Below are positions 35,188 through 46,731 of a stretch of DNA of 64,000 nucleotides, piece after piece; positions within the stretch are counted from its first letter, which is position 1, and every line of letters starts with the position of its first letter. Below the pieces are notes generated by a model. That model made no database searches, was not told the origin of the DNA, and saw only the letters and a list, made by a program, of their open reading frames with translations. The translations under genes and the position numbers were made by a program. The stretch is from Dolomedes plantarius (Eukaryota > Arthropoda > Arachnida > Araneae > Dolomedidae), in assembly GCA_907164885.2 (NCBI GenBank), contig OU015492.1, forward strand, positions 193,200,477-193,264,476, read 5' to 3'.

Positions 35188-36012
35188 GCTGTGAACTCCC
35201 CCTTCCATTCTCTTATTTACAATATTTTACATTCCATTTATTATACAATATTTTACAAGAAAAGGTCGGGTTTACATATTATATTTAAGATCTTGGCTAT
35301 ACACATTTTTAACCGAATTAGGGCATACTTCATCCGCTTCCTGCGGCATAACCATTACGGGTCGAGTGAAATAAAAGTCTCGTAATCTCTCAAAGGGCAT
35401 GAGCACTATTTAAAGGGGGAAATTATGACCAACCTGGGGAGTTTTGATGTAACAGCAGAGCATGGCATCGTTGAGGCACTTCTACAGGAGGAGGCTTTAG
35501 GCATCGGGCTGAAAATCATGTGGCCCTTCACTGGCGGAGGCAACAGGATTCGGCGCTGGCGGTTGAAGACGGACATCTCGCCATTTTACGGGGGCGTCTT
35601 TTCTTCCCAGGCTTTCTTCTCAGCTCGCTACCTCAAAACGCTCTCTCGCTCTCCCTCCGAACGTCGTTTCTCCCACACTCGGGGCTCCCACAATCTTCAT
35701 TACAACTCCTCCCCAGGTAAGTTATTCACGTAAATTTATTGCCTCTTCGAGATTTTTATTCGAGGGCAGGATGTTCTGACATTCCCATGGTTGACCCACG
35801 TGGTACGCTTATTTCCAAGAAAATTGGAAGTCCGCTGAATTTCCTGGAATTTCTTTCCCCCGTCCTGAGGAATTCAGGGGGTGCGATGTTTCTTGGAAAA
35901 TTGGTGCAGTTCCAATATGGCCGTTTTATGCCCCGTAATCGTGTTGGAAGAACAAAATGGCTATAAAGTTGGAAGGAGTTCAAAATGTCCAAATTGTGGA
36001 TCCTTCACAACA
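35188..36012 (-). repeat. 5' LTR (right copy)
   Basis: Upstream LTR with respect to minus-strand transcription. It begins on the minus strand with TGTTGTGAAGGATCC and ends near GTTCACAGCA before the primer-binding-like site. It is about 50 bp shorter than the other LTR at its inner edge. Confidence 0.82.
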
Positions 36013-36017
36013 GCCTT

Positions 36018-36448
36018 TAATGTAACGTATTCCCAAATTCTCACAGTCCCTTAGCAGCATCACAACTTAATACATTAAAAGATCTTACACGGGTTTAAAA
36101 CTCAATAATGTGCATTGAAGGGAAACCGCAATCGCAATATTAATTCATTATATTAGAAAGTTATGTAATATAAACGTTAATGATGAACTAAACTATTTTT
36201 TAAATATAATATAAAATTCAGGCGGTAGTTAAAACCATAAAAACTCTGTTTATGAGAACTCTGAGTTTGTTTTACAGCCCTCCTCTAATTCCTCTCTGTA
36301 GTGTGAAATGTTTTTAACTCTTCGTCGGTAGTCGTTGATTTTTGAAATCATTATGGTGTGCATATTATTAGATAATTCAGGTATCAAAAGAGAGTAAATT
36401 TTTGAGCCATTCACTGGCTCAACAGAAGAGCCATCTAGAGGATGGAAT
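36018..36448. other. Flanking sequence without recognised features
   Basis: A 73-residue minus-strand frame (36250-36471) enters the MITE that follows. Its residues do not match a family I know. Confidence 0.4.
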
Positions 36449-36452
36449 TTAA

Positions 36453-37109
36453 GGGGACAAGGGACCTTCAAATTCGAATTTTTTAAATTTTGAACTCCAT
36501 ATAGAAAATGAGAATAATTAATTTTCTATTTAACTACATTGAAAGCCCTTAGAATTCAAAATAAGAAATTTTTGGAAGAATCATGCCCGTTTTTCAAAAA
36601 AAATTTTAAATATGCTGACTTTTTCAAAATGCTCTATGCGCATTATATATTAATTAAAATTCTTAAATTTTGAATTATATGTTTACCATATGTATTTAAA
36701 TATAAATGTACATTTAATTTTTTTATATGAATCTAACGTCTTAAATAATTTTTTTTTCTATTCTGTCTGTTATTTTTTTATGGTTTTACTTTATTTTTTG
36801 ATCTATAAATTTGAAAAATATTTGTGATTTCAAAGAATTATGCACAGTTTTGTGACAAACACTCCACATAACAATTCTGAGAAAATTGAAAGACATCAGA
36901 GGAAAATGAATACGCATGGAGCCTTTTGAAAAATTCTATTATTTTTGAAGAACTTTTTGATAAGCAGGTCCTATTCCTCCACAAAATACTAATTTGTGAA
37001 TTATAAGTATCTTCAATGCAATAGAAAAGAATATTAATTATGTTCATGGGGTATATAGAGAAAAATATTGAACATTAAAGAAGATCGAGATTGAAGGTCC
37101 CTTGTTCCC
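36453..37109. mobile_element. TTAA-flanked MITE, 657 bp
   Basis: The ends are inverted repeats GGGGACAAGGGACCTTCAA on the left and its near-perfect inverse on the right (TTGAAGGTCCCTTGTTCCC). TTAA lies directly outside both (36449-36452 and 37110-37113). TTAA targets are used by piggyBac and Kolobok elements. The GGGGAC tip is shared with the TTAA element at 57392-60199, so the two probably belong to one group. No transposase frame is present. Confidence 0.87.
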
Positions 37110-37113
37110 TTAA

Positions 37114-37655
37114 AGCAATACAAAATAGGAATAAAAATCCCTACAATATTTATTCGTAATAGGGGATAGTGAGATTAAAAGGTAAACAAATGTGTTTAAA
37201 GTAACTGCAGACTGAGTCTGCATCTTCAGAACTATGTGTGGAATAACCTTGGATGTGGGACATTCTTTAGCTAAATTGCGCATCGCAATTGCAACTGTCA
37301 AACTCAATTAGCTCTCTCGCTTTCTCAATGTCGAGTACCCAGTAGTAAAGTCCGGGCTACAAGGAGTGAATATCTTGGTTTAGTGGTCACTGAAAAATTC
37401 TTTTGGACCCCAAAAAAATTAACTTCCTCTGACAACAGAATGGAAGAGGAGTGGATCCCTCTGATTCTCCACTCCTCTGTGAGTGGAGAATTAGAAGGAT
37501 TCTCCACTCACAGAGGAGAATCCTTCAGGAGAACAGAGGACCACTCACAGAACTTCTGTCTGTGAAACAGATGGCGGATGATCTATCTTGGTTTGGGCAG
37601 CCCCATCTCATGTTATGCATGCACCCTCTTCTTTAGAATTAGAAGAGGAATTCAA
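37114..37655. other. Mixed-composition sequence with a strong hairpin
   Basis: There is no recognisable gene. A perfect 20-bp inverted repeat occurs at 37472-37518 and is listed separately. Confidence 0.5.
37472..37518. repeat. Perfect 20-bp stem hairpin, 7-nt loop
   Basis: The left arm CTCCTCTGTGAGTGGAGAAT (37472-37491) is exactly complementary to the right arm (37499-37518). The loop is TAGAAGG. Confidence 0.92.
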
Positions 37656-37660
37656 ACATA

Positions 37661-38154
37661 CTGGTGTTCCTTGATTTAACGACCGCTCGCACTTACGACC
37701 GAATTAAAATTAACTTATTTAATTTTTTTTCTAAAAAATATTGGTCCTCGAATGTACAGTATATACCAATATGTGTTAAATAATTAATAAAAAATATAAT
37801 GCAACATTCTGCAATACTACAAAATTTATGACGCAATAATAAAAATGCATGACGCAACTACCATCAAACTACCTTGGGTAACTTTGTTTAAAAAAAAACA
37901 AACTTGCAACCTATCTTCTGTCGCAAATTCTGAACCAATGGATTGTACTGACATAATAAGTAGTGAAGAATAATTTATGTCTTCTAAATAAAGTATAATG
38001 TATTTTAAATTACAGTATGCATGCATGAAAGTAAAAAAATATATGTATGTACATACATAAAAAAAAATTTATGTTTGAAACTCGACTTACAACGAAATCA
38101 ACCTACCACTAATTTCTCAGTTCCTATCTCGGTTGCAAGTCGAGGAATATCTGT
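37661..38154. mobile_element. pogo/Tigger-like MITE, about 494 bp
   Basis: The left tip CTGGTGTTCCTTGATTTAAC and the right tip (reverse complement CAGATATTCCTCGACTTGCA) are imperfect inverted repeats. TA borders both ends (37659-37660 and 38155-38156). A second internal CGACTTACAACG-type repeat lies near 38082. There is no transposase frame. Confidence 0.68.
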
Positions 38155-38156
38155 AT

Positions 38157-38460
38157 ATAAATAACTTCGTCATCTCCAATGGTGTAAACATATTTCCAGC
38201 AAAGAGATTGCCTTTTCAACATGATAATGCCCCTATAGATAGAGGTAGTACCATCCAGAAATATTTATTAAACATAGAAACAAGGATAAACATCTTCCTG
38301 ATTTTCTATCATGATATTTTGGACTGCTTAAACACAGACTTTAAAATAATATCTCCCCTCTGGTTTTTTAAAACCACTTGAGAACCATTTTCAAGAGGAA
38401 TTTTATGACATTACTTTAACAATTCGAGGGTTTTCTAACCCCATTGCATTATACATTATA
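38157..38460 (+). pseudogene. Possible Tc1-like transposase fragment
   Basis: The plus-strand frame to 38381 includes FPAKRLPFQHDNAPIDRG, which resembles the second catalytic Asp region of Tc1 transposases (typically FQQDNAPIH). The rest of the frame aligns only loosely with the expected WPA-SPDLNPIE region. The resemblance is short, so the assignment is tentative. Confidence 0.38.
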
Positions 38461-38464
38461 TACT

Positions 38465-39275
38465 ACAGTTGAATTAACCCCATATTAATTAAGAATCGTG
38501 CCAAACACCTGTATTCTAGATAAAACTTTTCTAAAGACATACAACTGCTTACCCAATTATGCTAATATTGTAGATTATATTATTTCCTTAAACCTTTATT
38601 ACCTAATTATGTATCGTATCAAATTATCTACTAATATTCAAAGTGTAACATTATTTAATCTTTTATTCTCTTAAATTACCTGCGCCCTTTGAACTAATAT
38701 CTCTCTTGTGAATTCATTAATGGGGAATCGTGTGTTTTAAGCTTTACTGATGACAAAGTTAAATCACATTTAGCTTGAGAATACGAAAGAAATATGCTGA
38801 GTATTTCACAGAAACATTTTTTTATACAAGAAATCGCACTTATGGAACTTCTTGAATGTAGTGTGCACTGAATAAGTAACCGAAATTATTTTCATTTGAA
38901 CAGCTTCTTTCGTCTAAAGAACGCTTAAGATTAAATCACAAAGATTCGCGTGAAACGAATTTAAAAACCTTGATATTCTTAAAGGAATCAACCAGATTCA
39001 GCAAATTACTTTTCATTTCCTTAGAAATAATCAATTCTTCTGGCGCCGGAAGGCATAGAAACACCTTTTTTGTTGTTTAGCGAAAACACTCCCAGCATAA
39101 AACTGGTAGGGAGATTCAGTAATTTGAAATTATAAAATTTTACTTTGAATTGTTGCACTGAAAACAAGGGATGGTGAATTTCTATAGACACGTTTTATAG
39201 AAACACTTCGTTACGTTAAATGCTAATTTTATAAATTTCCTTTTGTAAAACCTTAGACAGTTCAGCTGTTCATTT
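38465..39275. other. AT-rich sequence without recognised features
   Basis: Nothing was recognised. Confidence 0.45.
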
Positions 39276-39288
39276 CTCATAAAGCCTT

Positions 39289-39476
39289 AGGGCCTGTTCA
39301 CATAGTAGTCCGTAGCGTTGCGTTAAGGAAAAGATGACGTTGAGACGAAAATAAACCAATCATATGCCTCTAAACGATTAGCAATTACATTTTTAACGCC
39401 TATGATTGGTTTATTTTCGTCTCAACGTCATATTTTCCTTAACGCAACGCAACGGACTCCTATGTGAACAGGCCCT
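39289..39476. mobile_element. Palindromic MITE with AGGGCCTGTTCACA ends
   Basis: Two arms of about 80 bp are inverted copies (AGGGCCTGTTCACATAG tip, then GCGTTGCGTTAAGGAAAA, then GACGTTGAGACGAAAATAAA) around a short centre. GGGCCTGTTC tips are seen in Harbinger/ISL2EU-like and related elements. The palindrome continues about 10 bp past the tips on both sides (ATAAAGC...GCTTTAT), so the true border and duplication are uncertain. Confidence 0.8.
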
Positions 39477-39489
39477 AACGCTTTATAAG

Positions 39490-41270
39490 TTAGAATTACC
39501 TTATAGTGCTAATTATTTTAACTTCTGTATGGAAGACAGATATACAGGAAATTGGGCGTGACGCCATATCGTGTCTAAAGTTTAAAGTATGAGATTCTGA
39601 TTCATCAAAAATTATTACTCATGGGATTACTCATTTTCGAGATGGATTCATGGGATTATTAAAGGATATACAAGGGATAAAATGATACTCTTTTTTCCCC
39701 CGTGTATACCCTTCTCTCATCCTGGGGGCTAACGGCTCATGTACTCTGTAACGTCTGTTCATGCGCGTATTATACCTTTAGACAAGGTTTATAAAGTTTT
39801 AACCTTATGTAAAATTTAGTTTTCTCTTTACGAACATTTTATAATGATTATAACTCGTTGAAAAAGGGTTCGTTATATAGCATAAATATCGTTAAATAAG
39901 TCTTTATTTATATAAAAGTTCTAAAAAAACGGAAATTTTCTGCAAAAAAAATATTTAAGTTAAACCATGATAGTTTTGGATGTATCAGTTCAACTAATAG
40001 AACTTTTAAACTTTTTTTTCACTTTTGCCGTAGGTAGGGTTTCTAAGTACTTGCCCGCAGGAATCCTGAGCAAGTAAATAACAAACTTTTTTTAACTATT
40101 TTAAATGGAAAACTAATTTGTTTCAAGTTTGAAAAATTTAAAGCAGCATGTTAATTTATTTGACATTCAGCTCAATAACTAAGAAACTGTTTGAATAGTT
40201 TCTGTAAAATATATTTTTACATATAATTTTTTGCAGTTAGAATTGTTTCAAAATACTTTATACACAGGATTTTGGAAACAAGTAATTAATAAAGTTTTTA
40301 ACCACTTTGAATGAAAAGAAAAATATTCTTTCTAGGTAAGTTCTGCCCTACGAAAAATTTTAAAAAAGTTTTACTCTAAATTTCAACTTTTGAAAGGAAT
40401 TTAACGAAAACATAAAATTTTTAAAGGAAAATTTTCTATTCAGATATATCTAAAATTACTTACTAGGAATATTAGATATATCCCTGTAAAGATGGAAAAT
40501 AAAAAAAAGGATCAATTCCAAGATGAATAGACTTGAAATAAATTAGTAAAGAAAGACATGCTTAGATAATACTCCATGAATACAACTTGAATACAACATG
40601 AAAATACAACATGAATATAACTGCAAATCTTCATAAGAAACTGTTGATCAAAGCAATATACAACTTGTGTTAATTTATTCAAAAAGTTCTGTGTTATGTT
40701 TTACTCCTATAAATTTAAAATGCGCATATATCAGTAGTTTTCATATTCCTTTAAAATATATCTAGGTAGTGCGGCAAAAATTTATATAATAGACATATTA
40801 GAAATAACATCAATAAGTATCTTAACCAAGGTGTGCCACAACCATTATACAAAACAGCCAGAAAATCTGAGGAATAAAATAAAAGTTTTGAGTTATAAAA
40901 AAACATTACAGTAGAGAAACAACACGAAAATAACATTTATCAAAAATATCATGTTAAAGAAATTTTTAAAAAATATTAATTCTAATTAGGAAATTTTAAG
41001 CTATGTTTTATTTTCCGCATATTTAAAAAAACGAAAAATATAGACAGTTGAACAATTGCATCGCTCATTTTTGAGATATGTGTAGAAGTGGAATGGTATA
41101 ATACCCCACGGTGTGTGGCCAATAACGAATCTATTATAAAGGCTGCAGAGGCAGGGGTAAATAGAGGCTTGTAAACCAATAGATAATAGAAGAATAGCTG
41201 TCGGTGTGGCCAGTGATAGCGATCTAAAGTCTAAATTTTAGAAGATGGATGGTCGTTATTTTATGGCCCA
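39490..41270. other. AT-rich sequence without recognised features
   Basis: Low-complexity A/T-rich sequence with no supported gene or element terminus. Confidence 0.45.
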
Positions 41271-41274
41271 CAGT

Positions 41275-41700
41275 AAAAACGTCAGATGAGAAGGGTCAAA
41301 GTTGTTTTGCAAAATAAAATTATGGTGGGGGAGGTACTTCGTAGACTATGGACAGTGGCGACAGAGGCCGTTTAATAAAGAACCAATTGGGGCAGGAACC
41401 ACTGAAAGAAAAACAGCCCACTTCCCAATGAAAATGAGGGGTGGGCCAGAATGGCCCCCCTGTAAACGGACAACAGCTCCGCCAAGGACGAAAGGAATTG
41501 GAGAAGAAGCAGATCGATCTCAGACTTCGTTCCTCAAAGTTAGGCCGTCGGCGGCTACAAACCCGTCGGACGGGTTTGTAGCCAGTTGCGCCGTGTGCGT
41601 GGCTCCATTCAATTACATAGGTTACGACTCATCAAGGACTGGTTTGTGATTTGAGTCAGTTTTCAGTTTCTTTTGAGTTGCTCCGTGTGCAGACGGGCTT
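41275..41700 (+). repeat. GC-rich block, possibly LTR or retroelement remnant
   Basis: This block stands out by GC content and carries a 115-residue plus-strand frame (41302-41649) with no known domain. The text near 41320 (AAAATAAAATTATGGTGGGGG) resembles an LTR end followed by a TGG primer-binding start, but no second LTR was found. A perfect 31-bp palindrome lies at 41553-41583. Confidence 0.3.
41553..41583. repeat. Perfect palindrome, 15-bp arms
   Basis: The arm GGCTACAAACCCGTC is followed after one base by its exact reverse complement. Confidence 0.93.
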
Positions 41701-42694
41701 AGATGATAGAGACCTGCCTCAGAGTCTTGGAGAAGTGCCAATATCCCACTAAGAAGTTCCTATACTTGAGATGATTCTGGGTCCCTGTCGTCGATTCTAC
41801 CATCATCGCTGCATACATCAGCTATAGTAAGTGCCTCCCCAATAGACTCTAAAAATCCTCTTTGACAATATAGTTTGCCTCTGCTTCTGGGTTCTCAAAG
41901 TTAAAAATGTTAATATGAAAGAGATTATTGTATTCATAGCTATTACAATTTAATTGAAATTTGTGCCTTATCAAATAAATGTATGTTAAAGGTCAATGCT
42001 TTGTCTTCCTTGCTTGTTCCAACCCATGCATGCATCCATTGTTTTAAGGTAACTGAATTGCCTACAAATATGCAGAGAATTAAATATCGCATAATATCCA
42101 AAACCATATGAACTAAGATTCCTCAATTGGATAAAAAATGATTAAGCTTTCTTATCACAAGTTTTCAATCTATGTCTTCTCGGACACATGCAATGCTTTA
42201 CTACTTAGAGAAGGTTTTCTATTTTTTTTAATATAAATCAAACCCAGACTTTTACAGACGAAAAGAATAATTTAAGATTAAGTTCACAAACACATTTGCT
42301 CCGTTTGTTCAATCAACCGATTGAAGCTAAGCTGATCACATTGCTTTAGTTCGCAGCCGCTTCCGGTATATCTGGATCGAAACTTAATTTCCGGTAGCCT
42401 AAAAAAGAGATATTTACGACTTTGTTTTTGATGCAGACCCCTAAAAGAAACACTCATCGGTAAAAACGAAAGGTTTAGTGTTTTTAACTCGCAGTAAACC
42501 GACTGAGTGATACATAAGTATTATTTTTGGACTCTTATTTTTAAAGTGTTGAATTCAAACGAGGAAATTAAACGTTTTTGAAGGTCTTAAATCTCAGGAA
42601 AAAATGTAATATCCTGTCATAATCTGATATTTATTTCAAATCAACATACATTTTTCATGAAACATAATAAATCATTTAGCAATAAAACATTAAA

Positions 42695-42695
<1 letters not shown>
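41701..42695. other. Sequence without recognised features
   Basis: Nothing was recognised between the GC-rich block and the TA array. Confidence 0.45.

Positions 42696-42696
<1 letters not shown>

Positions 42697-42734
<38 letters not shown>
42697..42734 (+). repeat. (TA)n microsatellite
   Basis: A pure TA run of about 38 bp with no element recognised beside it. Confidence 0.97.
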
Positions 42735-42737
<3 letters not shown>

Positions 42738-44155
42738 ATTTTATATCTAATGACTATAATTTCAATTTAAATCCTGAATATTTCTAAATGAATTCCATTC
42801 AAAGAATCAATCCCGATAATGGATGCATTTGTTTTCATTCATATTATACATTTAACCTAAAATCGGACCTCTTTGGCACTACATTAAAAAATAAACTCTA
42901 AAAATATACTGCAAACTTAATGTACTTGGTTAATCTGCAAGTAAATATCATGAAATTCCAAGTATCTCATTCAGTTATATCGAAAATACTTAATTTGAAT
43001 AGTTCATTAAGAGGAATCCATTTCAAATGAATTCCAAAGGCAAATTACAAGTATACAAACTTTAACGTATATGTGCATTTTATACGTATACGAAAATGGG
43101 GTTAAAAATTTTTAAGCAGGTTTCATTACAAATTTTCGTTTAGTCATGATAATTGCCTTATTAAAAAAACATATTCAAAGGAACCTATAAAAAAACATAT
43201 CACATCTACATAAGTGTGTGTAGGAATTTTGACCATCTTTCATCATTCACAAATATATATGTCATCCCCCTTATAAATACCCCTCTCCTTTGAACCATAA
43301 AAACAGGAAAACTGATTGGCTAATTTAGGAGAGGTAGAGTCAGTTTTAGCAACACGAGTGTTAAACACATGCGAATGTGAAACACTCCCTAAAGCCACTG
43401 ACCTCGTATTAGAGAGGTTGAAAAATTCGTATGATAAATGAAAATAAGTATAAATTATAGCTTTCGAACTCTAAATGCATTTATGAAATACAAAAAAAGA
43501 GTGAAACACATTCTTAGATTTTAAACATGTATAAAGTTTTGGCACAGAATATTGTCGATATACGACAAACATTCAATTCAATTTATTTAAATACTTTGAA
43601 TTGTTCTTTTTATGCGAACAGAAAGCAGAAATTTCCATTGAAATATGTTATTGTTTTGAGGTATTCTATAAATATTCACAGCTTGAGATTTTTGTGTCAC
43701 TGAGTAATGTGTATTATGTCACTATGTCCCTTTTAAAGTACTACTGTGTCAGATTTAATCAGTTTCAAGTAACTAATCCAGTCCTACAATATTCCTTTTT
43801 TTACGAAAACGCTTGGACCTTGGTGAATATCTTATTACATAGTACTGTTGAGGATTTTCTATAAAATAAATTAAAATTTTTAAATTATTGCTACAGAACA
43901 AAATTTTGTAGGAATTATATGTTTCTAACACTTAAGTTCCGAATTAGCCTCATTGTAATGCAAAAATTTAACAGTAGAATGTGGTAGTAACTGCGGTGAA
44001 ATTGAACATCGTCAACGTAAATTCAGAAATTGTAGTCTCAGAAATATTGTCTAATTTTAACTCGATTCAGTATCCATCCCATTACCTCGTAAAGTAGCAT
44101 ACATTAGCTAAGAATTCAAGTATAAAATTTTTGTACTCCGTCATTACTTTTGAAA
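42735..44155. other. AT-rich sequence without recognised features
   Basis: The 87-residue frame at 43601-43864 does not resemble a known family. No repeat ends were identified. Confidence 0.45.
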
Positions 44156-44159
44156 AATA

Positions 44160-44730
44160 TAGGGCTAAGGATATCCAAAAATCATGACTAATTTTTACGG
44201 AACTACCCATTAGAATATTTTAAAAAATATTTAAATAGAAAGAGCATCTCACCAGGTTTTAATATCAATCATAGATTTTTATCTTAGCATCATAGATTTC
44301 GATGTGTGCATATTTTGTAGCACGACTAACGTCTAAATAGTAATCCAGTTCTCTCCAAGTGTTTCGTAGGATATCAGGCGTTATTAGACTTTTTTGCTTG
44401 GGGAATCATTAAATCCGTTGTGTATAAACAAAAAATTGAAACTATGGATGCGTTGAAGAAGCGTATAATTCAACAATACGTTAAATACCTTCTGGTATGC
44501 CACAAAACACTTTGAGAAAACTGGATAACCATTTACACGTTTGCCGTGCTTCAAAAGGTGCACCCATTGAAATCTATGATACTAGGATCTAAATCTATGA
44601 TTGATATTAAATCTTGGTGAGATGTTCTTTCTATAAATAATTTTTAAAATTCTTATGGGTAGTTTCGTAAAAATAAGACAAAACTTTTGGATACTTTTAG
44701 CCAGAACACCCTGTATATTTTTTTGTAAAA
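44160..44730 (+). mobile_element. Internally deleted mariner-type element with about 150-bp TIRs
   Basis: The left arm (44160 to about 44310) and right arm (about 44570-44730) are inverted copies, with shared text such as ACTACCCAT, AGAGCATCTCACCA-type and ATATCAATCATAGATTT. The right tip ends CACCCTG followed by TA. The left tip (AGGGCTAAGGATATCC) is more decayed. Between the arms is a scrap of transposase C-terminus. At about 570 bp this is a deletion derivative. Confidence 0.68.
44371..44577 (+). pseudogene. mariner/IS630-type transposase C-terminal remnant
   Basis: The plus-strand text LLDFFAWGIIKSVVYKQKIE and TMDALKKRIIQQ matches the region after the second catalytic residue in mariner/IS630-type enzymes (family pattern LDFFLWGxxKxxVY, then LKxRI). 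It continues, after a stop and a frame change, with HLHVCRASKGAPIEIY, the usual C-terminal end. The upstream catalytic domain is missing. Confidence 0.6.
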
Positions 44731-44734
44731 TTAA

Positions 44735-46185
44735 TATCATGAATAGCAATGAAAGAAATATCATTAATTCCAAGAACTCAATGTGGACAGGAGGAAATAA
44801 ACTTTTAATTTATGACAAAAAGCTATTTAAATTAGTTTCAATTTTAGAGTGTTACTTCATGAACGTTATATATTGGTCTAGCCTTGCTATATTGTACCAG
44901 CCATTCTTGCCGTAATATATTAAAAATATAAGACAGCAAAAATGGGGAGAGAAGAGCTTCCACAAGACTTTTACATACTGTCTTAAAAATCTCAATCTTA
45001 GTTATGAAACGGATTTAAAGCTGTTATTTTATAAATGTCCAAATTCCAGCATTTTTTAATTGCATGAATTTTATCTTATTTACTTAAGTATTAATTTTTC
45101 AGTTTAAGAATCCCCAGAAAACTCATTATGTTTTATAATAGTATTCAAATACTTCCAAATTTATATAATTCAGGTTTTTAATTCAAATACGTATTCTGGG
45201 ATTTAAAAAAAAAGAAAAAATGGAGTATCATTCTCTAGCTCACGGAAAATTTTGCAAGAGTTCACTGAAAACACTTTAATGAAAGCGTTCTCCTTTCGCA
45301 AAACTGTAAACTACCTGTCATAAACATAATGCTAAACTGCCTATGTTACACGAAAACCGAGGTGCACCATTTGTTTCTAAATTCCTGTAAAGTTATTACT
45401 GAACAAAAGGAGCCCCTTCGTACTTGCACACAGACATTTCGGTCAGAATTAATTAAATATTTTACATTCAGAGCCTTCCAAGATTCGCTTTCAACCGTAA
45501 TTGGTTGTTATAAAGATCCATTATCTTGGAAAAACTGTCATGAAAGTTACAAAATGTAATCATTTCCTGGTAAAACCATACTTTGTTTATAAATGATTAA
45601 GAGTAAAGTTTCGAACGTTTCTTTTCAAATTTTAATATTCATGTAGGTCCTAGAGCAAAATTTTCAGCGTTCAAAGTCGGAACAATTGTTTTTACAGTTA
45701 ATAAACTTTTTGTAAGGTTATACGAGGTTTTATCTTAGTTTCTAATAATGTTCCCGTGCGATATTTAGAGGAATTACTTATTTTATAGGAAATTTCTTAA
45801 GCAGATCATCTAGTTATCTTCATCATACCATTAACGGCTGTAAAATGTTGCTATGAAAAGAGGTAAGAATTACATTTTTCGGACCCTTCTGGTCCTAAAA
45901 ACTATAGTCGTGGTAGTTCTATTCTTCTAACTACCGAATTATATGTTAACTGCCACAATTATTTTAAAAGTAAGCCCCAAGTAGAGTGTGTTGTAGAAAA
46001 TTGCCTATTTCCTTTAATTGGAATTTAAACTGTCGATGAATAAGGTCACTGTTGAAGGGGATTTAAATGCAGTTCAAAAGCAAAATCTATATATTTAAGT
46101 TACTAAGCCGACTTTTTGGGCAGTCCGTGAGAGAAAACTACAGCATCAATTTACTTCACTTTGGTCTTAAATGAAAGATTGTAAT
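44735..46185. other. AT-rich sequence without recognised features
   Basis: The 76-residue frame at 45329-45559 does not resemble a known family. Nothing else was recognised. Confidence 0.45.
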
Positions 46186-46189
46186 CTGT

Positions 46190-46731
46190 AGATTTGTCAA
46201 ATTTGGTTTTTGTAACCACAATTTCTATTAATTAGCGATAAATTTACAATTAAAAATTGATTTCTGCGCATGCTCAGTGGAATGTTTAAATCTGTCTTTA
46301 GAAACTTTCTGTTTCTGCGCATGCTCAGTGACATGGTTTAATGATAAACACGTTTATTTCAAAGAGTCTCTAGATCTCTCTCTGCCATTTTTATTTTTAT
46401 GATAATTATGTTTATGAAATATAAGATTAAACCTGATGGAAATTGTTTATTTCCCGTTGTTTAATTAGCGATGATTTATAATTAAAAAAAATTGCTTTCT
46501 GCTCTTGCTCAATTACATTTTTTAATCTGGCTTTAGATACTAAGTACGAGGCTGCTTAAACACATTAATTTTTTTCTGCACATTATTATGATTTTCTACA
46601 TTTGGAAATAATTTTGATTTTCTACATTTGGCACATTATTATGATTTTCTACATTTGGAATTTGAGTTTAATTTGTGTATTAGTACATTTATTTACCATC
46701 TAGCCGTCATGTTTTGACGGGTACCAACTAG
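46190..46731 (+). mobile_element. Candidate non-autonomous Helitron (3' end supported, 5' end not)
   Basis: The right end has the three marks of a Helitron terminus: a small hairpin (CCGTCA...TGACGG, 46704-46720), an 11-nt spacer including the CTAG terminus (46728-46731), and a following T as expected for insertion between A and T. Upstream are imperfect internal repeats: TTTCTGCGCATGCTCAGTG twice (about 46260-46330) and TGATTTTCTACATTTGG three times (about 46590-46660). Such minisatellite-like content is common in non-autonomous Helitrons. The 5' TC terminus was not located and the start given is approximate. Confidence 0.5.

Larger units (their letters stand above)
32857..36012 (-). mobile_element. 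Non-autonomous LTR retrotransposon (minus strand)
   Basis: Two near-identical direct repeats, 2283 bp apart, bound the element. It begins TGTTATG and ends CACAACA (TG...CA), with a 5-bp duplication GCCTT outside both ends (32852-32856 and 36013-36017). On the minus strand a polypurine tract (33734-33750, A4G9-type) lies a few bases before the downstream LTR. A primer-binding-site-like TGGTGGACCCCCGG (about 35170-35183) lies just after the upstream LTR. These signals give minus-strand polarity. The 1.46-kb interior has no gag, protease, reverse transcriptase or integrase, so the element must be mobilised in trans. The LTRs differ by roughly a dozen substitutions by eye, so the insertion is fairly young. 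Confidence 0.88.

Noticed and set aside
41302..41649. 115-residue plus-strand frame in a GC-rich block
   Set aside because: It has no domain or homolog that I recognise and spans a perfect palindrome. It is more likely incidental.
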